From positions 1 to 26,392 of the forward strand of contig JAJPEN010000031.1 in assembly GCA_021166835.1 (NCBI GenBank): a DNA stretch of 26,392 nt, in the 5' to 3' direction. The translations under genes were made by a program, and so were the position numbers. This document shows, in pieces, positions 22,930 through 26,392 of the stretch. How positions within the stretch are numbered: the first letter of the stretch is position 1; every line of letters starts with the position of its first letter. This stretch comes from Burkholderiaceae bacterium (lineage in GTDB: Bacteria > Pseudomonadota > Gammaproteobacteria > Burkholderiales > Burkholderiaceae). Under the pieces are notes generated by a model. The model worked only from the letters and a program-made list of their open reading frames with translations, was not told where the DNA came from and searched no databases.

Positions 22930-23327
22930 TCCTTGTCGACTCGAGCGTCTGGATAGAATTCCTCCGTAACAAGCCGACTCCGCAGGCGGAATGGCTGGAT
23001 CGGAACCTGGGCCTCGAGGCGTTTCTCGTCGGCGACCTGATCCTCGCCGGAGTCCTGCAGGGCTTCACGAATGATCGAGGCTTCGACGAGGCCCGGCGCC
23101 TGTTGGGGCGACTCGAACAGGTCGTCATCGGCGGCCCGGACCTGGCCGTCGAGGCAGCCAGGAACTACCGCCGTCTGCGAGCGCTCGGGGTAACCGTCCG
23201 AGGGACGGTCGATACCCTCATCGCCACGCGCTGCCTGGTGGACGGTCTTGTGCTGTTGCACAGTGATCGAGACTTTGATCCCTTCGAGCGACATCTGGGC
23301 CTGCGCGTCGTGCATTGCCGAGCGTAG
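22926..23327 (+). CDS. vapC: VapC-type PIN-domain toxin, conserved active-site Glu missing
   Basis: A 133-residue PIN-domain protein. Active VapC toxins are Mg2+-dependent ribonucleases that cut tRNA or rRNA. The acidic residues D5 (VDSSVWIEFL), D96 (TVDTLIAT) and D114/D116 (HSDRDFD) are in place. The conserved glutamate of the motif normally reading LILxEVLQG is absent: here it reads LILAGVLQG, with Gly at position 42 encoded by GGA. This residue helps coordinate the metal, so the nuclease may be weak or dead. The gene starts with GTG overlapping the vapB stop and is otherwise full length with no frameshift. The parDE pair starts 42 bases downstream in the same direction. Confidence 0.9.
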   Translation: MILVDSSVWIEFLRNKPTPQAEWLDRNLGLEAFLVGDLILAGVLQGFTNDRGFDEARRLLGRLEQVVIGGPDLAVEAARNYRRLRALGVTVRGTVDTLIATRCLVDGLVLLHSDRDFDPFERHLGLRVVHCRA

Positions 23328-23334
23328 CCCTCGC

Positions 23335-23363
23335 TTGGCAACTGTTGCCAATAGCGATACGAT
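23335..23363 (+). promoter_or_regulatory. parDE promoter with a perfect palindrome (candidate ParD operator)
   Basis: TTGGCAAC-T-GTTGCCAA (23335-23351) is a perfect 17-base palindrome. Its first six bases, TTGGCA, form a good -35 element, with TACGAT (23358-23363) 17 bases later as -10. ParD proteins repress their operon by binding such palindromes. The predicted transcription start falls at or very near the ATG at 23370, so the mRNA may be leaderless. Confidence 0.55.
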
Positions 23364-23369
23364 TCCTGG

Positions 23370-23627
23370 ATGACCGCCTCGACGACTTCCATGAACATCG
23401 CACTGCCTGAGGCGTTGCGCAATTACGTTGCCGAGCGCGTCGCTTCCGGGCAGTACGGGAACACCAGTGAGTATGTCCGGGAGCTCATCCGGCGCGATCA
23501 GCGCGAGCAGGATGTCTTGCGGCTGCGTGCGATGCTGCAGGAAGGATTGACGAGTGGTCCGGCCGTCGCCGACACGCGCGAAGACTGGGACGAGTTGGAG
23601 TCGCTCGCTCGCGGCGACCGCGAGTGA
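23370..23627 (+). CDS. parD: Type II antitoxin ParD (CopG/RHH family)
   Basis: An 85-residue antitoxin. MNIALPEALRNYVAERVASG, then QYGNTSEYVRELIRRD, is the ParD ribbon-helix-helix domain (residues about 8-45), and the C-terminal part is acidic and helical, as needed to bind ParE. No ribosome binding site precedes the ATG at 23370 or the in-frame ATG at 23391. With the predicted promoter so close to 23370, translation from a leaderless transcript is possible. The stop overlaps the parE start by four bases. Confidence 0.9.
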   Translation: MTASTTSMNIALPEALRNYVAERVASGQYGNTSEYVRELIRRDQREQDVLRLRAMLQEGLTSGPAVADTREDWDELESLARGDRE

Positions 23628-23938
23628 AACCCTGCGTTCTGCGGCCTCGTGCGCGTCAAGATCGACGTGACGAGGTCAGCTACTACCGCGAGCGCGCCGG
23701 AAACGCAGTCGCCCTGCGCCTTGTCACGGCCTTGCGAGCAGCACTCGACGAGTTGGGTCGCCATCCTGCGATCGAGTCTCCCTTGCTGGGAAACGCACTC
23801 GGCATCGAGGGCCTTCGCACCTGGCGAGTCATCGGTTTTCCGCTGACCTTCTGGTACTTCGAAAGGCCCGACTGCGTCGACGTCGTGCGCCTGGTTGGGG
23901 AGCGTATGGATCCGTCGGGTCTGGCGAGCTACGAGTAA
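23624..23938 (+). CDS. parE: Type II toxin of the RelE/ParE family
   Basis: A 104-residue protein with the ParE fold: N-terminal helices rich in Arg and Glu (ARQDRRDEVSYYRERAG), LRAALDELGRHP, the strand GLRTWRVIGFPLTFWYFERP and the closing VVRLVGERMD. ParE toxins inhibit DNA gyrase, and close relatives of the RelE type cleave mRNA on the ribosome; the sequence alone does not decide between them. The start is a GTG overlapping the parD stop. Length and gene order are standard for parDE. Confidence 0.88.
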   Translation: MKPCVLRPRARQDRRDEVSYYRERAGNAVALRLVTALRAALDELGRHPAIESPLLGNALGIEGLRTWRVIGFPLTFWYFERPDCVDVVRLVGERMDPSGLASYE

Positions 23939-24008
23939 GTCGCCTGTCGGATCCTCGGCGCTTCCTGCGGCTCGTGTCGCTCTGCGGCGCCTTGGCTGCG
24001 TGAACATC

Positions 24009-24038
24009 AAAAAAAGCGCCGGGTTTCCCCGGCGCTTT
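24009..24038 (-). terminator. Rho-independent terminator of the porin gene
   Basis: AAAGCGCCGGG (24013-24023) pairs perfectly with CCCGGCGCTTT (24028-24038). On the minus strand the hairpin is followed by a run of seven T (complement of 24009-24015). It lies about 40 bases behind the porin stop codon. Confidence 0.92.
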
Positions 24039-24076
24039 CAGACCTGCTTCGTGTACCGGCCTGAGCCGGTGCGCGA

Positions 24077-25171
24077 TCAGAACAGGTGACGGATACCGAT
24101 CGCAACACCTTTCGGGTCCGCCCCCGCCGCACCGGCAGCAACCGAGTTATCGGACGCGAGAATCGCGAAGTTACCCGTGCTGTTGTTGCGCATCATGCCG
24201 TACGTTGCGTACAGGTTGGTACGTTTCGACAGCGGATGGACATACGCGAGGCCGAACGACGTGCCTTTCGGGTCACGCAGACCGGCAGTTGCCGAATCGC
24301 CCTTGATTTGTATGACCTGAGCAAGAACCTCGCCCGTACCAACCTTGATTCCGGCGCCAAGGCCGAGCGCCTGCATCTTGTCGACGTCAGGGCTCCCGGC
24401 CGCTGCGGCCCGCACCAACGCCGTTCCGTCCGCATCCGCCACACCGTAGGTCAGCGTCAGTCGGAACGCGCCGAAGTTGTAGCCTGCCCCGATGCCGGCC
24501 TGCTTGACCGCATCGCCCAGGACGTTGTTGACTTCCTGGTAATAGCCTTGGATCGTGAGCGGACCGCCGGCGTAGACGGCCGACAGACCGAACGCGTCGT
24601 TACCGCCGCTGTCCTGCACTTTCACGCCCCCGACGGTCTGATCGGTGAGCTCGCCCTCGGCGTACATGGCGCGCAGCGTGACGCCGCTGAACGTGCCCGT
24701 GTAGTGGATGCCATTGCTGCCACGGGTAGTGATGCCGCCCGCGCCGGCCGTGTAGGTCAGCCAGTTGCCCAGCAGGCCGTAGCCCATGACATCGGTCGTA
24801 CCCGCGGCCGAGAAGGCCGGGGTGTAGTCACGGCCGAGACGCACTTCGCCGAAGCCGCCCGCCAGGCCGACGACCGAGCGACGCTGCCAGAAGCCGGCGG
24901 GATCGCTATTGCCCGTATCCCACTTGACGCCCGCCTCGATGTTGAACGTGGCCTTCAGCCCGCTGCCCAAGTCTTCCGTTCCACGAACCCCGAAGCGGCT
25001 CGTCGACTGGTAGCCCGAGTTGACGACCATCGTGCTCGAGTCGCCCGGACCGTCGGTGTCGTTCCAGCCCGCGCCGACGTCGGCGATCCCGTACAGCGTG
25101 ACGTTCGTTTGCGCGAACGCCGCTGCCGGCAGCGCTGCGGCGACAGCCACTGCGAGAAGCGTTTTCTTCAT
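24077..25171 (-). CDS. Outer-membrane porin, betaproteobacterial (Gram-negative porin family)
   Basis: A 364-residue general porin that forms a 16-stranded trimeric channel in the outer membrane. The start MKKTLLAVAVAAALPAAAFA is a classic signal peptide (residues 1-20, cleavage AFA-QTN), followed by NVTLYGIADVGAG, the standard first strand of Burkholderia/Bordetella porins. RFGVRGTEDLGSGLKA, the conserved loop-3 region and the C-terminal Phe (IGIRHLF) needed for outer-membrane assembly are all present. AGGAGA lies eight bases before the ATG. The frame continues upstream to 25267, but that part is not porin-like. It is monocistronic with its own terminator. Its base composition is slightly lower in GC than its neighbours by eye, as usual for abundant porins. 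Confidence 0.95.
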   Translation of the reverse strand: MKKTLLAVAVAAALPAAAFAQTNVTLYGIADVGAGWNDTDGPGDSSTMVVNSGYQSTSRFGVRGTEDLGSGLKATFNIEAGVKWDTGNSDPAGFWQRRSVVGLAGGFGEVRLGRDYTPAFSAAGTTDVMGYGLLGNWLTYTAGAGGITTRGSNGIHYTGTFSGVTLRAMYAEGELTDQTVGGVKVQDSGGNDAFGLSAVYAGGPLTIQGYYQEVNNVLGDAVKQAGIGAGYNFGAFRLTLTYGVADADGTALVRAAAAGSPDVDKMQALGLGAGIKVGTGEVLAQVIQIKGDSATAGLRDPKGTSFGLAYVHPLSKRTNLYATYGMMRNNSTGNFAILASDNSVAAGAAGADPKGVAIGIRHLF

Positions 25172-25496
25172 TGAAAGTTCTCCTAGGTTTCTGGAATCAA
25201 TCATCGGCGTGGTGTGCCGCCGCAACTCCCCGAGTGGCCGGCAGGCGATCCTCGGTTTGAAGTCCAACGTATTCTCCCGAAATTCACTGGGGGAGCAAAG
25301 AAACGAGGGGCTCCGGATGCCTGGAAGGCGCTTTTCTGTGGCATCCCGGCAACAAGTCGCGATCGGGGGCCGGGAAGCGCCCCGGCGGCTGCGCGTCGCC
25401 CGTCGCGGTCATGCGGAAGGCGCCTCCCGTCGTTCGGAGACAATGCCCCAGGCGCGCGCTGCGCATCTTCCGACCGCAGGTCGAGACGAGACGGAA
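25172..25496. other. Intergenic region between porin and coq7
   Basis: About 325 bases between two divergent genes. I see no convincing gene, although open frames from both sides run through it. It should hold the porin promoter and leader on the minus strand and the coq7 promoter on the plus strand. A short inverted repeat, CTCCC and GGGAG, lies near 25273-25294. No clear -35/-10 pair stands out. Confidence 0.5.
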
Positions 25497-26165
25497 ATGA
25501 CGACGATTCCACCGCACGGACTTCGCCACCCTACGCCGCTGGACCGCGCCCTGGCCGGTTTGGGCCGCGCGCTCGCCTCGCTCGCCGGTGCGCCGCCGAC
25601 CTCCCGTCCGATGCCCGTGCGCGCCGCCGCACCCGACCACGACGAGCCCACCGAGCCGTCGCAGCGGCGCCTGTCGGGTGCGCTGATGCGAGTGAACCAC
25701 GTGGGCGAGATCTGCGCGCAGGCGCTCTACGAGGCGCAGGCGGCCAGTACCGTCGATCCGGTGCTCGAGGGCGAGTTCCGCAGGGCCGCGCGCGAGGAGG
25801 GCGATCACCTGGCCTGGACGCGCGGGCGGCTGCGCGAACTGGGCGCGCGGCCGTCGGCGCTGAATCCGTTCTGGTATGCCGGCTCGTTCGCGATCGGTCT
25901 GCTGGCCGGCCGGATGGGCGATCGGATCAGTCTCGGCTTCATGGCCGAGACCGAACGGCAGGTCGAAGCGCATCTGGCCCGGCATCTCGAGCGGCTGCCG
26001 GCGAGCGACACGCGTTCACGGACGATCGTGGCTGCAATGCAGGAGGACGAAGCCCGCCACGCCGAGCACGCGCGCCGACTGGGAGGCGTGGACCTGCCGG
26101 GGCCCGCACGCTGGGCGATGCGTACCGTGTCGAAGGTGATGACGAAGACGGCGCACTACATCTAA
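25497..26165 (+). CDS. coq7: 2-Polyprenyl-3-methyl-6-methoxy-1,4-benzoquinone monooxygenase (ubiquinone synthesis)
   Basis: A 222-residue di-iron hydroxylase of the Coq7/CLK-1 family, which adds the hydroxyl group in the penultimate step of ubiquinone synthesis at the inner membrane. The di-iron ligands are visible: E71 in MRVNHVGEICAQALY, E101 and H104 in REEGDHLAW, E153 in ETERQVEAHL, and E185/H188 in DEARHAEHA. The N-terminal 55 residues are a variable extension rich in Pro and Ala. The ATG at 25497 was chosen because the length then fits the family and GAGACGG precedes it; an ATG at 25443 is possible. The stop is one base from the stop of the convergent OsmC gene. Confidence 0.95.
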   Translation: MTTIPPHGLRHPTPLDRALAGLGRALASLAGAPPTSRPMPVRAAAPDHDEPTEPSQRRLSGALMRVNHVGEICAQALYEAQAASTVDPVLEGEFRRAAREEGDHLAWTRGRLRELGARPSALNPFWYAGSFAIGLLAGRMGDRISLGFMAETERQVEAHLARHLERLPASDTRSRTIVAAMQEDEARHAEHARRLGGVDLPGPARWAMRTVSKVMTKTAHYI

Positions 26166-26166
26166 G

Positions 26167-26392
26167 TCAGTCTTCGACGACCTCCCAGTCGTGCGTCAGC
26201 TCTGCGGTCTGGCCCATCATGATCGACGCCGAGCAGTATTTCTCGTGCGAGAGCCGGATCGCGCGTTCGACCACGTTCGGCTTGAGCGAGCGGCCGCGCA
26301 CGACGAAATGGAAATGGATGCGCGTGAAGACCTTCGGATCGGTGGGCGCCCGCTCGGCGCTCAACTGCACTTCGCACCCGCGAACGTCCTGT
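26167..26392 (-). CDS. OsmC-family protein (C-terminal part, runs off the window)
   Basis: The visible 74 or so residues begin with DVRGCEVQLSAERAP and contain VFTRIHFHFVVRG, VVERAIRLSHEKYCSASIMM and TAELTHDWEVVED. This is the C-terminal half of an OsmC/Ohr-superfamily protein of the YhfA type. The Cys in KYCSAS corresponds to the peroxidatic/resolving cysteine region of the family, and the partner cysteine may lie upstream of the window. Such proteins reduce organic hydroperoxides or have an unassigned stress role. The start codon lies beyond position 26392. Confidence 0.9.
   Translation of the reverse strand, partial: QDVRGCEVQLSAERAPTDPKVFTRIHFHFVVRGRSLKPNVVERAIRLSHEKYCSASIMMGQTAELTHDWEVVED

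Noticed and set aside
1..26392. CRISPR arrays, tRNA genes, insertion sequences, prophage genes
   Set aside because: I looked for regular spaced repeats, cloverleaf sequences, transposase or integrase motifs and phage structural proteins and saw none. The only mobile element is the group II intron.

Overview
The window looks like a high-GC betaproteobacterial chromosome, most likely of the order Burkholderiales. The grounds are the form of the 23S/5S rRNA, the Burkholderia/Neisseria-type porin, the coq7 gene, a PEP-CTERM exported protein (which implies an exosortase elsewhere in the genome), and the wealth of acyl-CoA and aromatic-acid genes. This is inferred from gene content; no search was run.

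Layout. 1-469: the end of an rRNA operon (23S 3' end, 5S, terminator). 601-5668: three translationally coupled genes for a cytoplasmic-facing, membrane-anchored molybdenum oxidoreductase. They encode the catalytic subunit, a four-cluster Fe-S protein fused to a DmsC-like anchor, and a hotdog thioesterase. They resemble phenylacetyl-CoA:acceptor oxidoreductase (PadBCD), and a convergent LysR regulator follows (5703-6716). 6844-9052: a small orphan gene and its terminator, with a complete group IIC intron inserted directly behind the T-tract. 9067-18950: exported GDSL hydrolase, acetoacetyl-CoA synthetase, LD-carboxypeptidase, two tandem M20 amidohydrolases, a lipoprotein metallopeptidase and FadD.

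18974-23938 is the accessory part. A benzoate/2-aminobenzoate-type CoA ligase and a MarR regulator are flanked on both sides by toxin-antitoxin genes. On one side is an unusual three-gene operon: a ribbon-helix-helix protein, a Panacea-domain protein and an unrecognised 132-residue protein. On the other side are vapBC and parDE in tandem. 24009-26392: a porin with its terminator, coq7, and the 3' part of an OsmC-family gene that runs off the end.

How it fits together: much of the metabolism concerns CoA thioesters (aromatic acid activation and oxidation, fatty acid activation, acetoacetate use), with LysR and MarR as probable local regulators. The most novel candidates are the RHH-Panacea-unknown operon, a VapC lacking its conserved active-site glutamate, and the oxidoreductase with a fused electron-transfer/anchor subunit and an incomplete cysteine motif at its N-terminal cluster site.
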